The position numbers were made by a program, and so were the translations under genes. This document shows positions 38,816 through 50,518 of a DNA stretch of 64,000 bases, piece after piece. Positions within the stretch are counted from its first letter, which is position 1. Each line of letters begins with the position of its first letter. The DNA comes from Paraescarpia echinospica (Eukaryota; Annelida; Polychaeta; Sabellida; Siboglinidae), in NCBI GenBank assembly GCA_020002185.1, contig CM034531.1, positions 72,383,496 through 72,447,495 on the forward strand, read 5' to 3'. The notes beneath the pieces are model-generated. The model did not search any database. It saw only the letters and a list, made by a program, of their open reading frames with translations, and was not told where the DNA came from.

Positions 38816-39712
38816 GTGCGGGCAATTTCACTCTGGTCAAAAGAAAGGCCTTCGATATGGTATGGTATGCAGCTCTCTGGGCTACCAGGAAGAAATACAA
38901 CATCGGCCACAACCTTACACATATCATCGAACAACTACATGATCAGGCCAGCAGCGCGATTCTTCTTAACAGCAACACAGGGAAATGGTTCTACACCACA
39001 AGGCTGCCCTCTCTTTCCAACAATCTTGCCATAGCATCAACTCAAATGGCCTACAAGCACAGATACAGGTCAATGGGACAGAACTAGAAACCGTTACAAA
39101 CTTCAAATATCTCGGTGCAACGCTATCGGAGGAGGGATCAAAACCAGAAGTTCTTTCAAGAATTGCACAAACCTTTGCCGCACTTGCAAGATTAAAACCA
39201 ATGTGAAAAAATAACAACATCACCTTAAATAAATAAATAAAATAAGACTAATGCGTGCACTTGTCATATTAATATTTTTGTAAGCTTCTGAGACATGGAC
39301 CCTAACAGCAGAACTAAAAAGAAGAATACAAGCTATGGAAATAAGATGTTACCGAAACATCGTGCACATCCCATACACAAATCATGTCACAAACGAGGAA
39401 GTGAGAAATATAATCACTCGAAACATCGGAGACATCCGGTTTACAGTCAGAAGACGCAGACTGAGATGGTATGTCACACGATCTACTGGCCTGGCAAAAA
39501 ACATCCTCCAAGGCACAATGAACGGGAAGATAAGAAGAGGTAGGCAGAAAAAGAATTGGCAAAACAACATCAAAGAATGGACAGGCCTCGACTTCTACAA
39601 GTCACAAATGGTAGCAAAAGACCGACATACTACACACGGTTACGGGATAGGTGAATTGCAGAATACTGTGAAATATCGTTCAAATGTTCCACGTTTTGAT
39701 ACTACGTTTTGA
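38816..39712 (+). pseudogene. Non-LTR RT remnant with internal deletion
   Basis: Begins near motif A (KAFDMVWYAALWATRKKYNI), then IIEQLYDQ-like sequence and TGKWFYTTRL, then CPLFP which sits where motif B (GCLLSPTLFN) is expected. Directly after comes QIQVNGTELETVTNFKYLGA and EVLSRIAQTFAALARLKPM, so the FADD/YADD motif C region is deleted. The C-terminal part follows at 39295-39630: MEIRCYRNIVHIPYTNHVTN, RRRRLRWYVTRSTGLAKNIL and RGRQKKNWQNNIKEWTGLD. The family is a common LINE in aquatic animals. The copy has stops near 39206 and 39240. Confidence 0.88.
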
Positions 39713-39795
39713 TACATATTTATCAAAACGTATTATCAAAACGTAGAACATTTGAACAATATTTTAAAGTATTCTGCAATTCCAATATTATAACC
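39638..39795. repeat. Hairpin at the 3' end of the RT remnant
   Basis: Imperfect palindrome about 158 bp long. The left arm has gaattgcagaatact, gttcaaatgttc, and acgttttgata twice. The right arm mirrors each: tatcaaaacgta twice, gaacatttgaac, agtattctgcaattc. Outer bases ggtta and taacc also pair. The loop is about 8 nt. It could be a small foldback element that landed at the retroelement tail, or part of the 3' UTR. Confidence 0.85.
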
Positions 39796-40230
39796 CCGCG
39801 GAAAAACAAGTTTGGTCTAACTAGTCACTAGTGTAATACAACCAGCGTCACTGACGTTATCTTTTGTCAGCCGTTCGCAAGTTTATCATGTATTGTTAAT
39901 ATGAGTACTCAGTTACCAATATGCTTATTAATCATAGCCAATAGTATATTTCCGTTAATGACACGCTACACAAAAATATAATGTCCCATTTCTGCGTAAT
40001 TTACTATTATATGTAAATGGTAGAAAGGACATCTTCAATCAATTCGTTATGATGTTTTATCGATTAATTTTGTTATTACACCTATTATTGACATAAGGTC
40101 AACAATAGTCGAACTATAGCAGCGTCATTCACGGATTCATCATTTTGAAACAACTGCGTCTAATGCTACGCTATGGCGCCTCCAAGGATTATGGTTTGGG
40201 GTTGCTTTGACTGTGCATTCATATTAGTTG
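39796..40230. other. Unique sequence
   Basis: No recognised feature. Confidence 0.4.
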
Positions 40231-41934
40231 ATGACATTGCGATACTATCGCAACAGCATCGAAGCTTTCGCAATGCTATAGTAACAGTAATACAGTTATC
40301 GTTCTGCTATTGCAACAGTAATGCAGTTATCGTAATGCTATTGCAACAGTGATACAGTTATCGTACCGCTATTGCAGCAGCACTACAGTTGTCGTTCTCC
40401 TATTGCAACAGTGATACAGTTATCGTAATGCTATTGCAGCAATAATACAGAGATCGTAATGCTATTGCAACTGTAATACAGTTATCGTAATGATATTGCA
40501 GCAGTAATACAGTAATCGTACTGCTATTGCAACAGTAATACAGTTATTGTAATGCTATTAAAGCAGTAATACAGTTATTGTAATGATATTGCAGCAGTAA
40601 TACAGTTATCGTACTGCTATTGCAACAGTAATACAGTCATCGTAATGCTATTGCAGCAGAATTACAGTTATCGTACTACTATTGCAGTAGTAATACAGTT
40701 ATCGTAATGCTATTGCAGCAGTAATACAGTTATCGTATTGCTATTGCAACAGTTGTACAGTTATCTTACTACTATTGCAGCAGTAATACAGTTATCGTAC
40801 TGCTATTGCAACAGTAATACAGTCATCGTAATGCTATTGCAGCAGTATTACAGTTTTCGTACTACTATTGCAGTAGTAATACAGTTATCGTAATGCTATT
40901 GCAGCAGTAATACAGTTAACGTAATGCTATTGCAGCAGTAACACAGTTATCGTACTACTATTGCAACAGTAGTACAGTTATCGTACTACTATTGCAACAG
41001 TAATACAGTTATCGTACTGCTATTGCAACAGTAATACAGTCATCGTAATGCTATTGCAGCAGTATTACAGCTATCGTACTAATATTGCAGCAGTAATACA
41101 GTTATCGTAATGATATTGCAGCAGTAAGACAGTTATCGTACTGCTATTGCAACAGTATTACAGTCATCGTAATGCTATTGCAGAAGTATTACAGTTATCG
41201 TAATGCTATTGCAGCAGCAATACAGTTATCGTAATGCTATTGCAGCAGTAATACAGTTATCGTACTGCTATTGCAACAGTAATACAGTCATCGAAATGCT
41301 ATTGCAGAAGTATTACAGTTATCGTAATGCTATTGCAGCAATAATACAGTTATCGTAATGCTATTGCAGCTGTAATACAGTTATCGTAATGATATTGCAG
41401 CACTAATACAGTAATCGTACTGCTATTGCAACAGTAATGCAGTCATCGTAATGCTGTTGCAACAGTAATACAGTTATCGTAATGCTATTGCAGCAGTAAT
41501 ACAGTTATCGTACTGCTATTGCAACAGTAATACAGTTATCGTAATGCTATCGCAGCAGTAATACAGTTATCGTACTGCTATTGCAACAGTAGTGCAGTTA
41601 TCGTAATGTATTTGCAACAGTAATACAGTCATCGTAATGCTGTTGCAATAGTAATACAATCATCGTAATGCTATTGCAACAGTAATACAATCATCGTAAT
41701 GCTATTGCAGCAGTAATACAGTTATCGTAATGCTATTGCAACAGTAGTACAGTTATCGTAATGCATTTGCAACAGTAATACAGTCATCGTAATGCTGTTG
41801 CAACAGTAATACAGTTATCGTACTGCTATTGCAGCAGTAATACAGTTATCTTACTGCTATTGCAGCAGTAATACAGTTATCGTATTGCTATTGCAGCAGT
41901 AATACAGTTATCGTATTGCTATTGCAGCAGTGAA
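40231..41934. repeat. Minisatellite, 31-bp unit, about 55 copies
   Basis: The unit reads ctattgcagcagtaatacag then ttatcgtaatg. Counting attgcag starts at 40681 and 40712 gives 31 bp. Variants include gcaacag/gcagcag, gtcatcg/gttatcg and tactg/taatg. The left edge (40231-40300) is more diverged, with a shorter internal spacing. The array ends at gcagcagtgaaatc. 31 is not a multiple of three, so no long frame crosses it. Confidence 0.97.
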
Positions 41935-42538
41935 ATCATCCCCAAATACACACTTCTAGTAAGGTATAGCCATATTTTTCTCGCTTTATTTTAGTCTGCA
42001 ATTTTAGTCTGGCACTTGAGTTCCACACAATGCAAATGTGTGTCTTGAGGGGGATTGGGGGGATAGTAAGTTGAAATTACGGCGACGCGGCGGCACCCAT
42101 TTTGTAACAGTAACCGGAATTTTAAAAATACGAACACTGTTAGTTTAACAGTAATTTAATTACCGCTTTTTGAAAGTTCATATTGGTCCGCATGCGCTTC
42201 ATCTTCGTAAGTCATCGGTTATCGAAATCATAACCCTTTGATACGTTTTGGCCGGCGTCTTACCGTGTATGAAGCCATATTTATACAACAATATTGCGCA
42301 GACTGACCCAGTCTGGCTACCAATAAAGTCGCTAATGCGCAATATGCTTGCTACGCACCGTTAGCAATCCATCTGATTTGTGTTGCGTAATAAACCTATG
42401 CGCCTATTCAAAGACATTCGCGTTACACAAAAGCCATTGATCTCAGTTGCTCACAGTTTTGCATTTAGCAAATAATGAAAGCTAAGACTAACCTTTCCGC
42501 AGTTGTAAATGGCGGAAAGTATACCATATAACTGTACG
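41935..42538. other. Unique sequence
   Basis: No recognised feature. Confidence 0.4.
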
Positions 42539-42722
42539 TAGAGTGTGTGTGTGCGTGTGTGTGTGTGCGTGCGTGCTTGCGTGCGTGTGTGTGTGTGCGT
42601 GTGTATTTGTATAGGTGAGCGCGTGTGTGTGTGCGTGTGTGTGTGTGTGTGTGTGTGGTGCGTGTGTGCGTGCGTGCGTGTGTGCGTATGTGCGTGTGTG
42701 AGTGAGTGCGTGTGTGTGTAAT
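42539..42722. repeat. TG/TGCG microsatellite
   Basis: Imperfect tgtg and gtgcgtgcgtg tract. Confidence 0.95.
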
Positions 42723-43510
42723 TTACGTCATATATAATTATCATCACCATATCTGTCATCATGGTCAACAACTGACTTTATAATATTTGTCATCACGAAC
42801 GTCATCTTCATCACTAAAAGAATTGTCGTAGTCGTCACCATTATAGTGTTATCTTCATGTATCAAAAACGTCGCGGTCATCAATACAAACATAATCATCG
42901 TAACAATTCATAATCTTTAATCCAAAAGACACTATCGTCATCACAACGTTATTGTCATCAAAGTTTTAAATCATATCAGTATATTCCTATGTTGTTACGA
43001 TGAAATCGTTCCGGAATTGATAAATGGCAGACAAGAGTACATCAAGCCGAGTTCAAACTATCAAATCCAGACAGGAAAAAACTAAAACAAAATAGTTCAT
43101 ACAACGATATCAATAAATCGTACCGCTTATATTACTAAACGCAACGTCACTAGCTTCCGAACCAGTCGTTCGGCTGATGGCTTTATTACTGGAACTAAAT
43201 TGAGCCTTCGGCCGATTTTGCACTGGCGATATGGCTGCCAACTGAACAGGAACGCTCCTATTAATCAGACAGTGATTTAAGCGCTATTGAGTCGCATTAA
43301 TTCATTGGCGTGTTTACGAGCGTCTGGACGATTAGGACCGCCTTGCATGTCGTTCTTTGTGCGTCCAAGACGATGTTTATATCGAACCATCAGCAACATT
43401 TGTCCGACGTGCACCAACGTGGCCCACTTTGTTGCAGGAAGACGCTTCGTGTTCGGGTAAAGGTCGTTTGGCGCCATTGGTGAACTTCGGGCCAGACATT
43501 GGCGATACAT
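42723..43510. other. Unassigned sequence with short open frames
   Basis: 43277-43741 is open on both strands (154 codons minus, 105 plus) and is GC-richer than its surroundings, but part of the openness comes from the GTGTGC tract. I could not assign a family. A degraded transposase is possible. Confidence 0.3.
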
Positions 43511-43511
43511 T

Positions 43512-43586
43512 GTGCGTGTGCGTGTGCTTGTGCGTGTGCGTGTGCGTGTGCATGTGCGTGCGCGTGCGCGTGTGCGTGCACGTCCG
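43512..43586. repeat. GTGTGC microsatellite
   Basis: gcgtgt hexamers, similar in motif to the 19190-19255 tract. Confidence 0.92.
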
Positions 43587-44240
43587 TGTTGCCGATAAAG
43601 CATCCTTCGCGGCAGTCTACAGACCCGGGATGGTGCGACCCAGGCTAAAAATGGAAAGCCGGTTTCCTGAATGAAGGCAATTCTCGTATAAATTTTACGG
43701 CGGACACCATTCCCTGCGGAAGCCTCGCGCCGTCCCGGCAATCGAACAATTTTGTCTCGCTGGAATCAACGTTTCATCAATCTAGCTGCTCATGTTTATC
43801 CGCCCAATAAAATGCCGGTCTAGACACTAAATGATTTGGAAACGTCGTATATTCTATGGCGAATGAGATCAACCGCGCTTCCGCCTACATTCAGAGTGAT
43901 ACATGAATTGTACGAGTCACTAACAAACGGCAAATATAATGCTTCGAAGTCGTATATTGTCGGTTATCTTTGCTATTTGTGTTCGAACTGAAATAAAAGT
44001 TGAAGATGAATCAAGTTTCAGATATGATGACTCGCAATGAACACGATCAAGGAAATGCCTAATCCGTTAATTTTGTTATATCTTGGCTTTTCCAGGAGCA
44101 TTGGCGCCAAAAATGTCATGTTGTTGTTGATATTATTATTATTATTACTATTATTATTATTACAAGTAGTAGAGGTTGAGTCGAGTTGCCCATTTTAAAG
44201 ACTGGCTACTTGAAGTGAAGCTTTATATATAACCGTAGGT
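43587..44240. other. Unique sequence with ATT tract
   Basis: Contains a short (ATT)n at 44128-44165. Nothing else recognised. Confidence 0.5.
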
Positions 44241-44512
44241 CATTGATTTGAGACTTAACATGATTTGGAGGTCTTTGACATGATACTTTACATGACTTGG
44301 ATGTCATTGACATGAGACTTGACATGACTTTGAGGTCATTGTCTTGAGACTTGACATGACTTGGAAGTCATTGACTTGAGACTTGACATGACTTGTGTGT
44401 CATTGTCTTGAGACTTGACATGACTTTAAGGTCATTGTCTTGAGATTTGACATGACTTTGAGGTAATTGTCTTGAGACTTCACATGACTTGGAGGTCATT
44501 GACTTGACATCT
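44241..44512. repeat. Minisatellite, 32-bp unit, about 8 copies
   Basis: The unit reads gagacttgacatgacttgg then aggtcattgtctt. catgac occurs at 44291 and 44323, giving 32 bp. Units vary in ggatg/ggagg/tgagg and in gacatg/gtcttg. Confidence 0.93.
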
Positions 44513-45270
44513 AACCCATGTTGACTTGACCCGAGTTAGCTTCTTTCTCGTGTGTCATATAATAGTGATTATAAACAGTGTCAATAATGCCTAGCCTGCT
44601 ATAGGAAACGACTATCAGATTATGTAGGCCAAGTCCACGAATGTCTTCGACTGTCACTAAGCGAAAGCGTAACAAATAATATCGTTAATAGATTGATAGT
44701 TATATGATTGACATGTGTCTATGTATGATGCGCTATCATCGTGTGTTTTGTGTTTTGATACAACTTAATTTGTGACTTGATCAGGGAACCCTAGTGATTT
44801 GGGACTTGACTATTGGAAAGAAGAAAGGGGGGCAGTCAGCAGAGAGGAAGAAGATAGAGAAACATGATGGAATGAGAGGCAGTGAGGTATAGAGAGAGAC
44901 ATATAGTCATACAGGTACTGTAGGACGCACGGGTTCGAAAAATGTGCTATGTGTGGCTGAATAAGAGTTGTGATATAATTGCAAGAATACTTTGAAACGA
45001 AGACACCGTCGCCCTGTTGTCACCCAGTGCACAAAATAGAGAATGACGACCAAACTAGAAGAGAAAGACAACAACTTGTGTTAGTAACAACGTTACGAAG
45101 GTACGGGGTAGAGGACGGGACAGGCAATACTTAGAACCCAGCAAGAGATACTGACAGTACATAATGAGTGCTATTACACAGTTGTCACAAAGCAGAGATA
45201 CAAGATGTTGATTATATTGTAAAATAGAACAAGAGAAAGGAAATGTTAAGTGGTGTAAATGAAAAAGGAA
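44513..45270. other. Unique sequence
   Basis: No recognised feature. Confidence 0.4.
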
Positions 45271-45328
45271 CACACACACACAAACGCACACGCGCACGCG
45301 AACGCTCACGCGCACGCACACGCACGGG
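45271..45328. repeat. CA/CACG microsatellite
   Basis: Short cacacacaaacgcacacgcgcacgcg tract. Confidence 0.9.
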
Positions 45329-46586
45329 AATTAATGTATACAGCCGCTAAAGCAAGTTCATGTACCCGTGAGTGGTGCGCAGCTTGCGAATACTACTTCC
45401 GCTAATATGAACAGCTTATCTCAAAACGACGCATATCATCGATAATCCGTGCGAGCGCTGTATTAGCTCGCCAGCAACCGCCACCGCTTCGAAGACAGAA
45501 GGCGGCCTAGCAATTCGGTTAATAACGTATGCAGCTATGGACAAGAACGAAATGGTATTGGAGTCGGCCGGCGGCCCGCCCGCCACGGTCCACATTCACG
45601 ACAGTTGAATCACCGCATTGCGGGACAGACCGTCTGAGTTGGCGGAGGTCAACGCTACCTGAGTCGGGCATAGCAGCGGGCAGCCGCGTAGCTTCGTTTA
45701 CGCAGGCTCCGCAATGAGGCGACACTGTTTATCACTGATCCGAGAGACTGGAGACATGTTTGAAGGTGACGAAAACGATTGGTTGGGGCTGATTCGGGGC
45801 AACCAATAAAACTGACTTTCGTGCTAAGTTATAAAATGAGAGCTTTTATTCAGTTTATACGAAGCAATCGAACCTACTCATATATTGTCCCAAGTCACAC
45901 AACAAAATAAAACTTACTTGTACAATATATGGGCCATATATCCCATAATAGTTAGTCAACATTTTGAAACGTATATACATTATCTAAAACACATAAAGTA
46001 TCGCAATACTTTTTGTAAATATATATATACGGGTTAGGTTCAATCGCCGAAATGAAGTGTTGCCGTATCAATCATATGGGTATCTGTTTATATAATACGT
46101 ATCGAATATGATATAGAAAGCCATACCGCAAAAATAGAATAATATATAAATGTTATATAATGGCATATATGTTTTGTTAAGGGAGCGTAGAGGAAAATTA
46201 ACAATTGCCAATAGGAAAATAGATAGTGATCCGATCCTGTCTTGTTTGCACATGTCGCCGTCAAGGCACAGACAGGAATTGATTTCCCTAGAGTCCGTCT
46301 TTGTAACGTGTCCTTGGACAACCAAAAAATACAATCGGCGAGATAGTGTTTTCGCCTGTAATATCACCCGCTCTACGGAATCCCCCTTGAGGACAGTACT
46401 GTTTCTGTTTTCATTTTCCCCATTGGGCCTAGTACAGCTGACATTCATATACAAAAGTATACCAAAATACTGCAACTATAAATGTGTATTGCATAATATG
46501 TGCTTCCTAAATGAAATAAAATAGACAAATTGTAACAGGGTTTACGATGTTGTTATCTTAATTTGCAACCGAATTACGATGCGGAC
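45329..46586. other. Unassigned sequence
   Basis: 45470-45720 is GC-rich with short frames on both strands. 46068-46475 (minus, 135 codons) and 46150-46524 (plus, 124 codons) overlap. None has a recognised domain, and I cannot tell a host exon from a decayed element here. Confidence 0.3.
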
Positions 46587-46915
46587 CAACTAATTCGGCT
46601 CTATTCACATACACAAATTTAGGCCGGATTAAAGCGCCAACCGAATTAGTGCACCAAGGAGCGAGGTGTGCGGGTCATAAGTCATACTCTGGGCGAGACT
46701 ACAGCCCTCTGCCAAGCAGCAGAGCCTCCATCGCCAAACGGAGCGTTCACAATTGCTTGATCCACATCCTAATTCGTTTAGCCGAATTCTAATTCAACGA
46801 TTTTCCCACATTAGAATTCGGGTAGCTTAATGCGGATCAAAAGTGTTCACATTACGCTACCCGAATTGGGATCCGCATCCTAATGCGGATTAAAGTTGTA
46901 TGTGAACACGGCCTT
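46587..46915. mobile_element. MITE-like element with short terminal inverted repeats
   Basis: The left end cggctctattcacatacaca and right end tgtatgtgaacacggcc pair as imperfect inverted repeats of about 25 bp, continuing into ggattaaag at both sides. Inside are repeated words gaattcta, cgaatt and atgcggatcaaag/atgcggattaaag in both orientations, as in MITEs with subterminal repeats. No transposase. 329 bp. No target duplication could be seen. Confidence 0.6.
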
Positions 46916-46919
46916 AGCA

Positions 46920-46941
46920 TAAGTACGCACGCACGCACAGA

Positions 46942-47038
<97 letters not shown>
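46920..47038. repeat. CA microsatellite beside the MITE-like element
   Basis: Pure CA with one acaaata interruption at 46978-46984. It begins within a few bases of the element's right end. Confidence 0.96.
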
Positions 47039-47039
<1 letters not shown>

Positions 47040-47440
47040 TATGTCTGTGCAGTTACAAAAGTTGTACAAAACCGACGCGGGTCAATTCTTCGAAAGTAGT
47101 TCGAGGTTATACTGGAAGACACAAGTAATTTTGCCATCTTCTTATAGGATATCTCTACACAACAAAATTGTGAGTGTAATAGTTCCTAAATCAGTGCTTC
47201 ATAACAGATTATTCTTACAACATACAGTTTTATGAAAACAGTACTGTACATGTAATGTTGTGTGTTGTGCTTGACTGCAATTTTTAAAATTAATTAAAGC
47301 GCATTAGCTGGATTACCTTGATATTCTGCTTCACGACTCATTGTGGATTGCAAATGTTTTATATATTAGTAAGTAGGTAAGTAAGTAGCAGAAAGGTAGG
47401 CAGAAACACAGAATGGTGCTAAGACAAGACTCTCAGGAAG
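47039..47440. other. Unique sequence
   Basis: No recognised feature except short gtaag repeats at 47370-47390. Confidence 0.4.
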
Positions 47441-48310
47441 TTAGACAGACACAGATAGGAAGTGAAGCAGGTAAACACCGAGGAAGTGAAGCAGACATAC
47501 AACCAAACATGGAGTGATGCAGTCAAACACATACACAGGAATTGAAGCAGTTAACACACACAGGAAGTGAAGCAGACAAACACGCAGGAAGTGAAGCAGA
47601 CAAACACACAGGAAGCGAAGCAGACAAACAAACAGGAAGTGAAGCAGACAAACAAACAGGAAGTGAAGCAGACAAACACATAGGATGTGTAGCAAAAAAC
47701 ACACAGGATGTGAAATACACAAACACACAGGATGTGAATCACACAAAGACAACAGAAGTGAAGCAGACAAACACACCGGAAGTGAAATACACAAACACAC
47801 AGGATGTGAATCACACAAAGACAACAGAAGTGAAGCAGACAAACACACCGGAAGTGAAATACACAAACACACAGGATGTGAATCACACAAAGACAACAGA
47901 AGTGAAGCAGACAAACACACCGGAAGTGAAATACACAAACACACAGGATGTGAATCACACAAAGACAACAGAAGTGAAGCAGACAAACACACCGGAAGTG
48001 AAATACACAAACACACAGGATGTGAATCACACAAAGACAACAGAAGTGAAGCAGACAAACACACCGGAAGTGAAATACACAAACACACAGGATGTGAATC
48101 ACACAAAGACAACAGAAGTGAAGCAGACAAACACACCGGAAGTGAAATACACAAACACACAGGATGTGAATCACACAAAGACAACAGAAGTGAAGCAGAC
48201 AAACACACCGGAAGTGAAATACACAAACACGCAGGATGTGCAGCAGCCAAATACACATGATGTGAAGCAAACAAACACACCGGAAGTGACGCAGACAAAA
48301 CACAGGATGT
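47441..48310. repeat. Minisatellite, 24-bp unit in a 72-bp higher-order repeat
   Basis: The 24-bp unit reads ggaagtgaagcagacaaaca plus caca/cacc. Left of 47700 the units are diverged. From about 47700 to 48230 three types alternate (gaagtgaagcagac.., gaagtgaaatacac.., gatgtgaatcacac..) as a 72-bp block repeated seven times with almost no differences. aagcagac at 47761 and 47833 confirms 72 bp. All frames stay open because 24 is a multiple of three, which gives frames up to 319 codons, none credible as proteins. Confidence 0.95.
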
Positions 48311-48364
48311 GAAACACAAAATACTGGCAGTGAGACAGACAAAGCAAGCCAGGCCAGCCAATTA

Positions 48365-48660
48365 TTGTGTGACATACATATATACACATATACACACATA
48401 CATGCATACGCGCACACGCCACACGCGCACACGCGCACACTCGCACACTCGCACACGCGCACACGCGCACACGCGCACACGCGCACACGCGCACACGCGC
48501 ACACGCGCACCTACATACGTACACACACACATACACACGTACACACGTACACACGTACACACGTACACATGTACACACGATCACACGTACATACACACGT
48601 TCATACACACATACATACACACATGCATACACACATTCATACACACATACATACAGTCAG
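48365..48660. repeat. ACACGC / ACGTAC / ACATAC simple repeat
   Basis: Hexamer acacgc (48415-48510), then cacacgta (48520-48600), then acacatac (48600-48655). Confidence 0.95.
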
Positions 48661-48684
48661 GACGTAAGACAAACAAACAGTGTG

Positions 48685-49800
48685 ACAGGAAGGAAGTGAG
48701 GCAGGAAGGAAGTGAGACAGGAAGGAAGTGTGAAAGGAAGGAAGTGAGGCAGGAAGGAAGTGAGGCAGGAAGGAAGTGTGACAGGAAGGAAGTAAGGCAG
48801 GAAGGAAATGAGGCAGGAAGGAAGTATGACAGGAAGGAAGTGAGGCAGGAGGGAAGTGAGGCAGGAAGGAAGTAAGGCAGGAAGGAAGTAAGGCAGGAAG
48901 GAAGTGAGGCAGGAAGGAAGTGAGGAAGGAAGGAAGTGAGGCAGGAAGGAAGCCAGGCTGGAAGCAAGTGTGACAGGAAGGAAATGAGGCAGGAAGGAAG
49001 TGAGGCAGGAAGGAAGTGAGGCAGGAATGAAGTGAGGCAGGAAGGAAGTGTGACAGGAAGGAAGTGAGGCAGGAAGGAAGTGAGGCAGGAAGGAAGTGAG
49101 GCAGGAATGAAGTGAGGCAGGAAGGAAGTGAGGCAGGAAGGACATGAGGCAGGAAGGAAGTGAGGCAGGAAGGAAGTGAGGCAAGAAGGAAGTGAGACAG
49201 GAAGGAAGAGAGGCAGGAAGGAAGTGAGGCAGGAAGGAGGTGAGGCAGGAAGGAAGTGAGGCAGGAATGAAGTGAGGCAGGAAGGAAGTGAGGCAGGAAG
49301 GAAGTGACGCATGAAGGAAGTGAGACAGGAAGGAAGTGAGGCAGGAAGGAAGTGAGGCAGAAATGAAGTGAGGCAGGAAGGAAGTGAGACAGGAAGGAAG
49401 TCATGCTGGAAGGAAGTGTGACAGGAAGGAAGTGAGGCAGGAAGGAAGTGACGCAGGAAGGAAGTGAGGCAGGAAGGAAGTGAGACAGGAAGGAAGTGAG
49501 GCAGGAAGGAAATGAGGCAGGAAGGAAGTATGACAGGAAGGAAGTGAGGCAGGAAGGAAGTAAGGCAGGAAGGAAGTAAGGCAGGAAGGAAGTGAGACAG
49601 GAAGGAAGTGAGGAAGGAAGGAAGTCAGGCAGGAAGGAAGTGAGGCAGGAAGGAAGTGAGGCTGGAAGGAAGTGAGACAGGAAGGAAGTGAGGCAGGAAG
49701 GAAGTGAGGCAGGAAGGAAGTGTGACAGGAACGAAGTGAGGCAGGAAGGAAGTGAGGCCGGAAGGAAGTGAGGCAGGAAGGAAGTGAGGCAGGAAGCGAG
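48685..49800. repeat. Minisatellite, 16-bp unit, about 69 copies
   Basis: The unit is gaaggaagtgaggcag. Variants include gtgagac, gtgtgac, gtaaggc and gaatgaag. The minus strand reads as a repeating 16-residue Ser/Leu/Pro pattern (ASLPSCLTSFLPHFLP) because three units make 48 bp. No signal or domain supports a protein. The unit shares ggaagtgaRgcag with the 24-bp array just upstream. Confidence 0.97.
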
Positions 49801-49861
49801 ACAGAGAGAAACATTTTGAATTAAGCAGACATTCGATGAGGAAGTTGAGCAGACAGCATCA

Positions 49862-50045
49862 ACTACAAAGCAAGAAATTCCAATAATTGTCAAAACCAAT
49901 TGTTTACTAATTGAATTTGTGTAGAATTTGAAAATTTCTCCGGCGCAACGTTCTAATTACATTGAATTAATAAAATTAATAATGAGGAACGGATATTGTT
50001 AATTTAAAGCGATTCTTGGATAATTTCAATATCTTTGTAATGTAC
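49862..50045 (+). repeat. Dispersed repeat copy 1 (right edge of 16-bp array)
   Basis: Matches 59868-60035 with mismatches: aaagcaagaaattccaataa, cggcgcaacgttc, aattacattgaattaataaa and attaataatgaggaacg. Confidence 0.85.
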
Positions 50046-50348
50046 GCAGTTATTAAATAATCCTGTTAATATGATTATTTCGTGTAATTATATGCCTTTA
50101 TTAAATTAAAATTATATTTTATTAATCACTAATGACTATGACAATATATCGAAAAAATTACTGTGCTTCCCTTTGATCCTACTTTCACGATCTGTATAAG
50201 GCGTGCTCATGAATATTCGGGACTGTCCGTCAGACTTCGATTAGCTACCCCGAATTAATGTGGCAAAACAAAGTCAGACATCTTCTTCACTACTGTGTCA
50301 GTTAAAACATTTTCTAATTAATAACACTGCTGTGCATTTTGATACCTA
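50046..50348. other. AT-rich unique sequence
   Basis: No recognised feature. Confidence 0.4.
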
Positions 50349-50518
50349 AAGCTACCAGATGCACACATCCATTTGAAACACAAAGCTACCAGATGCACAC
50401 ATCCATTTGAAACACAAAGCTACCAGATGCACACATCCATTTGAAACACAAAGCTACCAGATGCATACATCCATTTGAAACACAAAGTTACCAGATGCAC
50501 ACATCCATTTGAAACACG
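50349..50518. repeat. Minisatellite, 34-bp unit, 5 copies
   Basis: The unit reads agctaccagatgcacacatc then catttgaaacacaa. gctacc at 50351 and 50385 gives 34 bp. The copies are almost identical. Confidence 0.97.

Noticed and set aside
43277..43741. Transposase on either strand
   Set aside because: Both strands are open partly because of the GTGTGC tract, and no DDE or HTH motif could be read.
47542..48510. Frames of 191-319 codons on both strands
   Set aside because: 24- and 72-bp repeat units keep every frame open. No start context or domain favours one strand.
48637..49899. 420-codon open frame (and nested frames on the minus strand)
   Set aside because: It is a read-through of the 16-bp minisatellite. 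The repeated Ser/Leu/Pro pattern follows from three 16-bp units per 48 bp and there is no other protein evidence.
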